The position numbers and the translations under genes were made by a program. From contig NZ_SCFY01000008.1 in the NCBI RefSeq assembly GCF_007049795.1, positions 155,022 through 219,021 of the forward strand: a stretch of 64,000 nucleotides of DNA, in the 5' to 3' direction. This document shows positions 22,945 through 31,575 of this stretch, piece after piece. Position 1 is the stretch's first letter; every line of letters begins with the position of its first letter. The stretch comes from Ectopseudomonas mendocina (GTDB lineage Bacteria; Pseudomonadota; Gammaproteobacteria; Pseudomonadales; Pseudomonadaceae). Under the pieces are notes generated by a model, which was given only the letters and a program-made list of their open reading frames with translations, ran no database searches and had not been told where the DNA came from.

Positions 22945-23796
22945 TTAGTTGCCGCGCATGGCCTGCTCGAGCTCGCTGAAGCTCGGGCGATGCGCGGGAT
23001 ACAGCACCTTGCGTCCGAACTCGACAGCCAGGGTCGGCGGCATGCCAGAAGCGGAAGCGACCAGCGTCGCCTTGATCGCCTCGTAGAGATTCAGCTCTTC
23101 CTTGGCGTCATGCTCCAGCGCGCCGGAAAGCGGGCCGAAGAAGCCGTAGGAAGCGAGAATGCCGAGGAAGGTACCGACCAGTGCCGTACCCACCTTCTCA
23201 CCGATCTGGGCGTTGTCCGCCTCGGCCAGAATCGACATGGTGATCACGATGCCCAGTACAGCGGCGACGATACCCATGGCCGGCATGCCGTCGGCGACCT
23301 TGGCCACCGCGTGCGCAGGGTGCTCCACTTCATCCTTGAGGCTGGCCAGTTCCATGTCGAACAACCCTTCGAGCTCGTGCGGGGCCATGTTCCCGGAGGA
23401 CATGATGCGCAGGTAGTCACAGATGAACGCCGTCATACGCGCGTCCTTGAGGACTCCGGGGTACTTGCTGAAGATCGGGCTGGCGTTGGGGTCCTCGACA
23501 TCGGCCTCGATGGCCATCATGCCCTCGCGACGGCTCTTGTTGAGGATCTCGTACAGCAGCTTGAGCACTTCCAGGTAGTAGGCATGTGTGAAGCGGCTGC
23601 CGAACATGCTCAGCGACTTTTTGAACACGGTCATGAACATACTGCCCGGGTTGGCCTGCAGGAATGCCCCCAGCGCCGCGCCGCCAATGATCATAACTTC
23701 GAAGGGATGGACCAATGCCATCAGCTTCCCGCCCGAGAGCATGAACCCGCCGAAGACGCAGCCGAATACGACGATGATACCTATGATTTTTGCCAT
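22945..23796 (-). CDS. motA: Flagellar motor stator protein MotA
   Basis: A 283-residue four-helix membrane protein forming the H+ channel with MotB. The first helix is IIGIIVVFGCVFGGFML; the other hydrophobic spans are at about 30-50, 165-190 and 200-225. The conserved cytoplasmic loop and the Pro-containing AMGIVAAVLGIVITM helix are present. It is the first gene of the motAB unit. Confidence 0.96.
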   Translation of the reverse strand: MAKIIGIIVVFGCVFGGFMLSGGKLMALVHPFEVMIIGGAALGAFLQANPGSMFMTVFKKSLSMFGSRFTHAYYLEVLKLLYEILNKSRREGMMAIEADVEDPNASPIFSKYPGVLKDARMTAFICDYLRIMSSGNMAPHELEGLFDMELASLKDEVEHPAHAVAKVADGMPAMGIVAAVLGIVITMSILAEADNAQIGEKVGTALVGTFLGILASYGFFGPLSGALEHDAKEELNLYEAIKATLVASASGMPPTLAVEFGRKVLYPAHRPSFSELEQAMRGN

Positions 23797-23850
23797 GAAA
23801 GAAACGCTTGCAGAGCCTAGAGGATGGGCTATTAAAAACAGCCCTTCTAA

Positions 23851-23877
23851 TTATCGGAACTTATACGCCAGACTATA
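23851..23877 (-). promoter_or_regulatory. FliA (sigma-28) promoter of motAB
   Basis: Read leftward, TATAGTCT, 11 bp, TCCGATAA. Against the usual TAAAGTTT-N11-GCCGATAA this is 6/8 and 7/8 with exact spacing, about 55 bp before the motA ATG. This fits class IV flagellar expression. Inferred from motif only. Confidence 0.6.
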
Positions 23878-23915
23878 GCCAGTTATGGTCAAAAGCCAGT
23901 TCGACTCGAGCCAAT

Positions 23916-25439
23916 ATGTCGACGTCAAAGTCCCTGCCACGCACGTTGGACGCCTGGGTGCAACTACTGGGCAAGCTGCCACTGCCAATCGAGCAGCAGC
24001 AGCATTTGCGCCTGCGTCGCATCCTCGCCGACAGCCGCAAAACCTGGCGCGAGATCGCCGAGGCGATCGAGTCGAGCCCGTCCTTCGCCCTGCAGGTGCT
24101 GCGCGAAGCCAACCAGTCGAACAACAGCCTCAGCGATCCGGCCGAAAGCGTCGAAACTGCCCTGTCGCGACTGGGCCTGAGCCGCTGCGAAGCACTGCTC
24201 AATCAGGCACCGGCGCTGCCCGAGAGCGAAATCCCCCTGGCGTTTCGCCAGATCCTGCTGATCAGTCAGCATGCCAGCCAACAGGCGCGCGGCCTGTTCG
24301 GCGCACGCCTGGCACGCCTGTGGAATGAACTGCACGGCTGCAGCCTGCTGTTTCTCTCCCCCATCTGGCCGCTGCTGTGCGCCCATCCTCAACTCTTCGA
24401 AGCGTGGGAACAGCGCGTACTACTAAAAGGCGAGCGCCCTGCCGTCGTCGAGAAGGAATTGCTCGGGGTCACCTTGATCCAGCTGTGCGTCAAACTGGCC
24501 GAGCGCTGGCGCCTGCCCGAGTGGATCGTTCGCGGCTACCGCTTGCTGGAGCGAGATCGGCGTCAATTGGTCAAGGCACTGCACATCGCCCGTGATAACG
24601 AGCATCCCCTGCATCAACAGCAGATGCTCGACGCCGACATCCCCCTGCGCCACTGGCTCACTCACCCGAGCAATTGCGTGCTGCTGGCCAACGGCCTGGC
24701 GGTCTCAGCGCATCAGGCCTGGGATACCGCGCACTGCCTGCGCTGGCAAAGACTGACCAGGCTGTACCTGCAGATACCCCTCAACGAACTGCAGCAGGAA
24801 GTGCACCAGCATGCCGTGAGCAGCGCGCGCTTGATCCACGACCCCGCACTGTGGCACCCGGCGCTGGCACTGATCTGGCCCTGGGACGCTCATCGCCTCA
24901 AACCAGCCGTGAGCGTAGCTGCCCCCCCAAAACGCGATGACCTCGCCGCCTGGCGCCAGCACTGCGCACGCTTGCTCTCCGACCCCAGCACCTTTGCCAA
25001 CGTGCCACAGCTGACTGCCTGCGCCCGAGACGCCTTGCAGGCCTGCGGTATGAAGCGCGTGCTGCTGCTACTTGCCGATCGTAATCACACTCGCCTGCAG
25101 AGCCAGCAACATGCCGGCCTCGACGCCAGCGCTGCGAGCCTCAGCCTCGATCCGGCACAGAGCCAGGTGTTGAAGCGCCTGCTCAGCGCGCCCGGGCAAC
25201 TGCGCCTGACACCGAGCAACATCGCGCAGTTTTCTGCCTTGCTGCCCGGCAACCTCAAGGCACTTTTCCCCAGCGAACACCTGCTGCTGCGCTCTGTGGC
25301 CAACAATGGTCGCGTGGTGATGCTGGTTATAGCGGACCAGGGCGACCAACCACTCAACGACGTCTGCCTGCAGGCGTTCGGCAAGACCGTGCAGTGCATC
25401 GAGCGCGCACTGGGCAGCTTTTCCAGGCGCGGGCGCTGA
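23916..25439 (+). CDS. HDOD-domain protein
   Basis: A 507-residue cytosolic protein, mostly alpha-helical and rich in Leu, Ala, Arg and Gln. The first 230 residues look like an HDOD domain (a metal-less HD fold), with AIESSPSFALQVLREAN and ALSRLGLSRCEALL. A C-terminal half of no clear family follows. HDOD proteins often act in regulation by c-di-GMP or two-component systems, but no partner is clear here. The start MSTSKSLPRTL is chosen over an upstream ATG that would run through the motA leader. Confidence 0.75.
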   Translation: MSTSKSLPRTLDAWVQLLGKLPLPIEQQQHLRLRRILADSRKTWREIAEAIESSPSFALQVLREANQSNNSLSDPAESVETALSRLGLSRCEALLNQAPALPESEIPLAFRQILLISQHASQQARGLFGARLARLWNELHGCSLLFLSPIWPLLCAHPQLFEAWEQRVLLKGERPAVVEKELLGVTLIQLCVKLAERWRLPEWIVRGYRLLERDRRQLVKALHIARDNEHPLHQQQMLDADIPLRHWLTHPSNCVLLANGLAVSAHQAWDTAHCLRWQRLTRLYLQIPLNELQQEVHQHAVSSARLIHDPALWHPALALIWPWDAHRLKPAVSVAAPPKRDDLAAWRQHCARLLSDPSTFANVPQLTACARDALQACGMKRVLLLLADRNHTRLQSQQHAGLDASAASLSLDPAQSQVLKRLLSAPGQLRLTPSNIAQFSALLPGNLKALFPSEHLLLRSVANNGRVVMLVIADQGDQPLNDVCLQAFGKTVQCIERALGSFSRRGR

Positions 25440-25489
25440 AGCGCTCTGTTTCCGCTACAATCGACCTCTTTTCATTCAAGGAGGCCGTC

Positions 25490-26305
25490 ATGTCCGCCTT
25501 CGACAACTTGCCATTGGTGATCGAGTCAGCCGAGCTGGCTGAGCGCCTGGACGCCCCCGATCTGATCCTGCTCGACCTGAGCAGTGCTGCGCGTTATGCA
25601 GCCGGCCATATCCCCGGCGCACGCTGGGTCGATACCAAGCGCACGCAACTGGGTGCCCCGCCCGCTCCCGGCCTACTACCCGAGCAAGCCCAACTCGAAG
25701 CGCTGTTCGCCGATATTGGCCACCACGCCGATGCCACTTATGTGGTCTACGACGATGAGGGCGGCCCCTGGGCCGGTCGTTTCATCTGGCTGCTCGACGT
25801 GATCGGCCATTCGCGCTACCACTTCCTCAACGGCGGCTTGCAGGCCTGGGTTGGCGATGGCCTCGAGCTGAGCCAGGAAGAACCAGCCGTGACCCGCACC
25901 GAGGTATCACTGACGCTGAGCGACGCCCCCACCGCCACTCGCGATTATCTGCAATCGCGCCTGGATGCTGCCGACCTGGCCATCTGGGACGTGCGCGGCG
26001 CAGACGAATACCGCGGCGAAAAACTGAGTTCAGCGCGTGGCGGGCATATCCCCGGCGCCACCCATTTCGAGTGGACCGCGGGCATGGACCCGCAACGCGG
26101 CATGCGCATCCGTACGGACATCGCCGATGTCCTGCAAAACCTGGGCATCACGCCCGACAAGGAAGTGATCACTCACTGCCAGACGCACCGCCGCTCCGGC
26201 TTCAGCTATGTGGTGGCCAAGGCGCTCGGCTATCCACGCGTGAAGGCCTATGCAGGCTCCTGGTCCGAGTGGGGCAATCTGCCCGACACCCCCATCGAAC
26301 GCTGA
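25490..26305 (+). CDS. rhdA: Thiosulfate sulfurtransferase (rhodanese) RhdA
   Basis: A 271-residue tandem rhodanese. The N-terminal domain (1-135) is inactive and the C-terminal domain (about 155-271) has the catalytic loop HCQTHRRSG, typical of the Azotobacter/Pseudomonas enzyme that moves sulfane sulphur from thiosulfate to cyanide or to acceptors. AAGGAGG lies 5 bp before the ATG, one of the best sites in the window. It lies 69 bp before psd. Confidence 0.95.
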   Translation: MSAFDNLPLVIESAELAERLDAPDLILLDLSSAARYAAGHIPGARWVDTKRTQLGAPPAPGLLPEQAQLEALFADIGHHADATYVVYDDEGGPWAGRFIWLLDVIGHSRYHFLNGGLQAWVGDGLELSQEEPAVTRTEVSLTLSDAPTATRDYLQSRLDAADLAIWDVRGADEYRGEKLSSARGGHIPGATHFEWTAGMDPQRGMRIRTDIADVLQNLGITPDKEVITHCQTHRRSGFSYVVAKALGYPRVKAYAGSWSEWGNLPDTPIER

Positions 26306-26374
26306 GCGCGCCGACGATCAGATATCCCCGGCCTGGCCACGCCAGTGCCGGTTCAGAACCTTCAAGGAAACACG

Positions 26375-27235
26375 ATGAAACAACGTCTCTTTATTCTCAG
26401 CCAGTACCTGCTGCCTCATCACCTGCTGTCGCGCCTGATCGGTTGCGTTGCCGAATGTCGTATTGGCTGGCTGAAGAATCCGCTGATCTCGTGGTTCGCC
26501 AAGCAGTACCAGGTCAACATGAGCGAAGCGCAAGTCGAAGACCTGCGCACTTACGAACACTTCAACGCGTTCTTCACCCGCGCCCTGAAAGACGGCGCGC
26601 GCCCGTTGGATGAAACTCCCGGCGCGATTCTCAGCCCGGCCGACGGCGCGATCAGCCAACTCGGCGCCATCGAGCACGGCCGCATCTTCCAGGCCAAGGG
26701 CCACAGCTTCAGCGCTGTCGAATTGCTTGGCGGCGACGCCGAACGCGCAGCGCCGTTCATGGGTGGCCAGTTCGCCACCGTGTACCTCTCACCGAAGGAT
26801 TACCACCGCGTGCATATGCCGCTGGGGGGCACGCTGAAAGAAATGGTCTACGTGCCGGGTCGCCTGTTCTCGGTCAACCAGACCACCGCAGAAAATGTGC
26901 CGGAGCTGTTTGCCCGCAACGAGCGCGTCGTCTGCCTATTCGATACCGAGCGCGGTCCGATGGCGGTAGTGCTCGTGGGCGCGATGATCGTCGCCAGCGT
27001 CGAGACGGTATGGGCCGGCCTGGTCACCCCACCCAAGCGCGAGCTCAAGAGCACACGCTATGACGCGCAAGCACGCGGGCCAATCGAGCTCGCCAAGGGC
27101 GCCGAAATGGGCCGTTTCAAGCTGGGCTCCACTGCCATCGTCCTGTTCGGCCCGAATCAGGTGCAATGGGCGCAAGAGCTGGACGCTGGCAGCGCGGTGC
27201 GCATGGGCCAACTGATGGGCACAACTCAGGACTGA
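26375..27235 (+). CDS. psd: Phosphatidylserine decarboxylase proenzyme
   Basis: A 286-residue membrane-bound enzyme that makes phosphatidylethanolamine. Self-cleavage at LGST (KLGSTAIVLF, about residue 252) gives the pyruvoyl group. The conserved YHRVHMPLGG, LSPADGAISQLG and GAMIVASVETVWAG are all present. The start MKQRLFILSQYLLP has AAGGAA upstream. It is the last gene of the rhdA-psd pair. Confidence 0.97.
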   Translation: MKQRLFILSQYLLPHHLLSRLIGCVAECRIGWLKNPLISWFAKQYQVNMSEAQVEDLRTYEHFNAFFTRALKDGARPLDETPGAILSPADGAISQLGAIEHGRIFQAKGHSFSAVELLGGDAERAAPFMGGQFATVYLSPKDYHRVHMPLGGTLKEMVYVPGRLFSVNQTTAENVPELFARNERVVCLFDTERGPMAVVLVGAMIVASVETVWAGLVTPPKRELKSTRYDAQARGPIELAKGAEMGRFKLGSTAIVLFGPNQVQWAQELDAGSAVRMGQLMGTTQD

Positions 27236-27402
27236 GCTGCTGAGAAAAAGCACCCGCATCTCGACCGTTCGGTCATAGATCCGTACTCTGGCGAGGTAGA
27301 CCGTCCACACAGACGGGCTGCCAGCCCAGGCAGATACTGCTAGAGTTCGAAAGACTATTACTAGAGCCGCTTGCTAGTGCGTGGCCGGAGCCTCCGAGTT
27401 TG

Positions 27403-29205
27403 ATGGATAAACAGAGTACCCACCTTCAGCTATTGCGCGTTCCCACGCCGAGCAAGCAGAGTCTCAGCTTCTGCGACGGTAGCCCCCGCGATCTCAAACG
27501 TTGGATCGCAGGCCTGCCCAAGGCGAACATCGGCGAAACTGCACGCCAGCTGTATCAGAGCCTGGTGGAACTCAATCAATTCCTCACTCCCTCGGAAAAC
27601 CGTCTGCAGTTGCTGGAGTTGCTACGCCCGGAAGTCAGCTTCGTCTGCCAACACCTGGAACGCCACTTTCTCAACCAGGCCGTCGTGCTCGACGAACGCC
27701 CGCGCAAGGTGGCCAACCTGTGCCAGGCGTTACAGAACCACTTGGCCGTTGGCTACAAGCTGATCATTTCCCGCGTGATCACCCGTAGCGGCAAGGATCG
27801 CGACCAACTGCTCGCCGTCTCCCTGCAGCGTGCCAGCCACAGCCTGTGCAGCCCGCTGATTCGTGCCAGTCAGCTTTACTGCCCGGTGCCCGAAGGGCTC
27901 TGGCTGGAGCTGCACCAGCTCTATCAGATTGCCTGCGAGCAGCGCCTGCAGCGTCAGGTCATTCGTGACCCGCTGGCACGCCATACTCAGGGCATGAGCA
28001 CCGAGCAGACCTACGTGACCGCACTGCTGCTGGGCTGCGCGCGTACCAACCAGATGCGCCAGAACGGCATCGCACGCCTGGCAGAAGCGCTGGAGCCTTG
28101 GAGCACGCTGGTCAAGCTGCAGGCCGGCGATGATCCAGACAGCCTGTTCGTGCTGGCGCCACAGATCGACGGCCCACCACGCTACAAGTCGCTGTACCAG
28201 AGCAGCGAACTGCACAACCTGCTGGGTATCGATACCCAGCCGCTGGTCGACGCCATCAAGGAGTACCTCGATCTGCCGGGAGAAGAGCGCAGCAAATCGC
28301 GCCTGATGATTCCGGAGGGCATCAGCCTCGACCTGCTGCAACACGTCGCGGCGGCCTGGGGCGACATCGCCGAACGCACCTTCCAGCGCACTGCGGGCCA
28401 CGGCAGCCTGACCCTGTGCATCGGCATGACCGCGCTGCACTTCTTCCTCGCCGGACGCAGCTCGTTCGCCGAAGTGCTCAAGCGTCCCGTGGAGATCGGC
28501 GCAGCGATGTTCAAGCCGGTTACCGGCGAGCCTGACGTCTGGTCGAACGCCTTCGATGCCCAACGCAATGCGGCTGACGAAATCCACTTCGAAGAGATTC
28601 AGTACACCAAGGTAACCCCCGGCGAGCAGGCTCAACCCGAGAGCAATGGCGAAAGCTACCCGACCTTTCCTCTGCCCATCGTCAATCACAGCCCCGGTGG
28701 CTATTGCCTTTCCTGGCCAAAGGACGTCCCCAGCCAACTGCAGGCCGGCGAACTGTTAGGCGTACAAGACAATCCCAGCCAGGGCTGGAGCGTGGCCATC
28801 GTGCGCTGGATTCGTCAGGTCCGCGGCGGCGGCACGCAGATGGGGATCGAGCTGATCGCACCGCACGCGCGCCCGTGCGGCCTGCAACTGCTGCGCAAAG
28901 GCGAGCAGAACAGCCAGTACCTGCGCGCCCTGCTGCTGCCGGAAATCAGCGCCATTTCCCGCCCTGCCAGCCTGATCACGCCGCGCCTGCCCTTCCAGGA
29001 AGGCAGCAAGGTACTGATCAACGACCACGGCGAAGAGCACCGCGCGGTACTGACGCGCAAGCAAGTCAGCACCGGCAGCTTCAGCCAGTTCGAATATCAC
29101 CGAGTAGGCGTGGAAGAAGCCTCAGCCGGGACACCGGTCACAGCCTCGCAAAGCCAGAAGCCTGCCGGGGAGGAAGATTTTGACTCGCTCTGGAAGTCGC
29201 TGTAG
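27403..29205 (+). CDS. PilZ-like c-di-GMP-binding protein upstream of fimX
   Basis: A 600-residue cytosolic protein, homologous by position to PA4958. The N-terminal two thirds are helical, with no family I can name. The region about 420-490 has NHSPGGYCLSWP and WSVAIVRWIRQ, the N/DxSxxG and Arg/Trp pattern of PilZ, and precedes a further beta-rich stretch. Binding to c-di-GMP is inferred. It is 62 bp before fimX and may share its regulation. The second ATG of a TTG-ATG pair is used. Some databases call it a chaperone, without basis. Confidence 0.7.
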   Translation: MDKQSTHLQLLRVPTPSKQSLSFCDGSPRDLKRWIAGLPKANIGETARQLYQSLVELNQFLTPSENRLQLLELLRPEVSFVCQHLERHFLNQAVVLDERPRKVANLCQALQNHLAVGYKLIISRVITRSGKDRDQLLAVSLQRASHSLCSPLIRASQLYCPVPEGLWLELHQLYQIACEQRLQRQVIRDPLARHTQGMSTEQTYVTALLLGCARTNQMRQNGIARLAEALEPWSTLVKLQAGDDPDSLFVLAPQIDGPPRYKSLYQSSELHNLLGIDTQPLVDAIKEYLDLPGEERSKSRLMIPEGISLDLLQHVAAAWGDIAERTFQRTAGHGSLTLCIGMTALHFFLAGRSSFAEVLKRPVEIGAAMFKPVTGEPDVWSNAFDAQRNAADEIHFEEIQYTKVTPGEQAQPESNGESYPTFPLPIVNHSPGGYCLSWPKDVPSQLQAGELLGVQDNPSQGWSVAIVRWIRQVRGGGTQMGIELIAPHARPCGLQLLRKGEQNSQYLRALLLPEISAISRPASLITPRLPFQEGSKVLINDHGEEHRAVLTRKQVSTGSFSQFEYHRVGVEEASAGTPVTASQSQKPAGEEDFDSLWKSL

Positions 29206-29267
29206 GCTCCGGCGAACTCACCATTTGTCGCTTTTTCGCGTCCGTTCGGCGCGGTAATGACCCCTCT

Positions 29268-31337
29268 ATGGCCATCGAAAAAAAAACCATCCGCCTGCTG
29301 ATTCTCGAAGACTCGCAGAACGAAGCAGAGCGCCTAGTCAGTCTGTTCCGCAATGCAGGACATGCCACTCGCGTGCATCGCCTGACCTCCAGCGACGACC
29401 TTGCTGAAAGCCTGCAACAGACTTGGGACTTGCTGATCTGCGCCCCCAGTAGCGAGCACTTAGAACCCAGCGAGGCGATAACCGCCATTCGCCGCCAGGC
29501 CAAGGACATCCCGGTCATCCAACTGGTCGAGGAGAATGACTCCGAGATCATTACCGAAGCCCTGCTGTTCGGTGCACAAGACGCCCTGCCGCAAGGCGAG
29601 GATGAACGCCTGGTGCTGGTCGCCAAGCGCGAGCTGGCCAATCTCGAAGAGCGCCGCGCCCGTCGTGCCGCCGAAGTGGCATTACGCGAAGCCGAGAAAC
29701 GCTGCCAGCTGCTACTGGAAAGCTCGGTCGACGCCATCACCTATGTCCACGACGGCATGCACATCTATGCCAACCGTGCCTATCTCGAGCTGTTCAGCTA
29801 CGAGGATGGTGATGAGCTCGAAGGCATGCCGATGATCGACTTGATCGCCAGTGCCGATCACGGGGCGTTCAAGGACTTCCTGAAGAACTACCAGAGCGCT
29901 GAAGGCCACGCCGAGCTCAACTGCCAGGGCGTGCGCGCCGATGGCAGCAGCTTCGCCGCGCAAATGACCTTTTCCCCCGCCACCTATGATGGCGAGCCGT
30001 GCATTCAGGTGGTGATCCGCGCGCAAACGTCCAATGCCGAACTGGAAGAGAAACTGCGTGAGATCAGCAGCCAGGACCTAGTCACTGGCCTGTTCAACCG
30101 CAACCACTTCCTCGAGCTGATGGACAACGCCGCCGAACGCGCCATCAACAGCGGCCAGCCCTCGACCCTGGCGTATATCCGGGTCGACCGCTACGCCGGC
30201 ATGCAGGGCGAAATCGGCCTGGCCGGCATCGACATGCTGCTGACCGACCTGGCCGGCCTGCTGCGCGCGCATTTCCCGATGGAGACCCAGCTGGCCCGCT
30301 TCGGTGACGACGTGTTCGCCGCCCTACTGCCGCTCCAGACGCCCGAGCAGTGCCAGGCCAGCCTGGCGGCCCTGCTGAAGAAGGTCGAAGGCCACCTGTT
30401 CGACGTCAGCGGCCGCACCGTACAGACCACGCTTTCAATCGGCGTGGCGGGGCTCAGTGAGAAAACCGCCAAGGCACAGGAAGTCATCGATCGCGCGCAC
30501 CGCTGCGCCGACGAGCTCAGCGACGGCAACGCCATCAAGCTGTTCAACCCGGCCGATGAGCTGGCCGCAGCCGCCAACCGCGGCAACCTGCTGGCGATGG
30601 TGCAGCAGGCACTGGAGAACAACAGCTTCCGCCTACTGTTCCAGCCAATCATCAGCCTGCGTGGCGACGCCCACGAACATTACGAAGTGCTGCTGCGCCT
30701 GCTCAGCCCACAGGGCGAAGAGGTTCCGCCGGCGCAGTTCCTCGCCGCGGCCAAGGACGCGGGCCTGGGCGAGAAAATCGACCGCTGGGTGATCCTCAAC
30801 TCGATCAAGCTGCTGGCCGACCACCGCTCCAAAGGCCACAACACCCGCCTGTTCGTGCACCTGTCCAGCGCCAGCCTGCAGGATCAGACCTTGTTGCCCT
30901 GGCTAAGCGTGGCCCTCAAGGCCGCTCGCCTGCCATCGGATTCACTGGTATTCCAGTTCAGCGAGCCCGATGCCATTACCTACCTGAAACAGGCCAAGGT
31001 GCTGACCCAGGGCCTGGCGGAGCTGCACTGCAAGGTCGCCCTGAGCCAGTTCGGCTGCGCCCTGAACCCGTTCAACACGCTCAAGCACCTGCAAGTGGAC
31101 TTCGTCAAAGTCGACGGTTCGTTCTCCCAGGACCTGAGCAACGCCGACAACCAGGAAGCGCTGAAGACGCTACTCAGCAGCCTGCATGCCCAGGCAAAAC
31201 TGACTATCGTACCCTTCGTCGAGAGCGCCAGCGTGCTGGCTACGCTGTGGCAGGCCGGGGTCAACTTCATTCAGGGCTACTACCTGCAAGGCCCGAGTCA
31301 GTCGATGGACTACGACTTCTCGGCTGGCGACGAATAA
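29268..31337 (+). CDS. fimX: FimX, degenerate GGDEF/EAL c-di-GMP receptor for type IV pili
   Basis: A 689-residue protein with a receiver-like domain (about 1-125) that lacks a clean phosphoacceptor context, a PAS domain (about 140-255), a GGDEF domain with GDDVF in place of GGDEF, and an EAL domain with EVLLRLL in place of EAL. The two degenerate motifs match FimX, which binds c-di-GMP without making or destroying it and controls pilus assembly and twitching through PilZ/PilB. The length is within a few residues of the P. aeruginosa protein. Codons 4-6 form a nine-A run. Confidence 0.92.
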   Translation: MAIEKKTIRLLILEDSQNEAERLVSLFRNAGHATRVHRLTSSDDLAESLQQTWDLLICAPSSEHLEPSEAITAIRRQAKDIPVIQLVEENDSEIITEALLFGAQDALPQGEDERLVLVAKRELANLEERRARRAAEVALREAEKRCQLLLESSVDAITYVHDGMHIYANRAYLELFSYEDGDELEGMPMIDLIASADHGAFKDFLKNYQSAEGHAELNCQGVRADGSSFAAQMTFSPATYDGEPCIQVVIRAQTSNAELEEKLREISSQDLVTGLFNRNHFLELMDNAAERAINSGQPSTLAYIRVDRYAGMQGEIGLAGIDMLLTDLAGLLRAHFPMETQLARFGDDVFAALLPLQTPEQCQASLAALLKKVEGHLFDVSGRTVQTTLSIGVAGLSEKTAKAQEVIDRAHRCADELSDGNAIKLFNPADELAAAANRGNLLAMVQQALENNSFRLLFQPIISLRGDAHEHYEVLLRLLSPQGEEVPPAQFLAAAKDAGLGEKIDRWVILNSIKLLADHRSKGHNTRLFVHLSSASLQDQTLLPWLSVALKAARLPSDSLVFQFSEPDAITYLKQAKVLTQGLAELHCKVALSQFGCALNPFNTLKHLQVDFVKVDGSFSQDLSNADNQEALKTLLSSLHAQAKLTIVPFVESASVLATLWQAGVNFIQGYYLQGPSQSMDYDFSAGDE

Positions 31338-31369
31338 ACCCTCCCCCCCAGTAAAAAGCCGCCTATTCA

Positions 31370-31534
31370 GCTAGCCGTTGGGGAAATCTGTTGAAAGATT
31401 TCCCGATGGCCTGCGGTTACGGGCCCTATAAGCAAAAATCCCCAGCCGAGATATTTTCTGCTGGGGACTTCTGCTTTTTGGCTTTCAGATCATGACGTTA
31501 ACGATCTGCATCAACAGATTAAGCCAACGCCCTG
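31370..31534. mobile_element. 165-bp MITE-like element inside a bidirectional terminator
   Basis: The left flank AAAAAGCCGCCTATTCAG and the right flank CCTATTCAGGCGGCTTTTT join to a perfect hairpin, GCCGCCT-ATTC-AGGCGGC, with A5 and T5. Between them lie 165 bp bounded by a 9-bp direct repeat, CCTATTCAG. The ends are imperfect inverted repeats sharing CGTTGG and AATCTGTTGA. Inside are a 9-bp stem hairpin (31381-31404) and TCCCCAGC/GCTGGGGA (31439-31467). The second of these acts as a leftward terminator (GGGGATTTTT). No coding capacity. Found by joining the flanks, not by homology. Confidence 0.75.
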
Positions 31535-31575
31535 CCTATTCAGGCGGCTTTTTCGTTTTCGAAAGAACGCGGCGC

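Noticed and set aside
27236..27402. Possible regulatory RNA between psd and the PilZ-like gene
   Set aside because: Looked for hairpins and promoter boxes; nothing stands out beyond weak repeats of CTAGAG.
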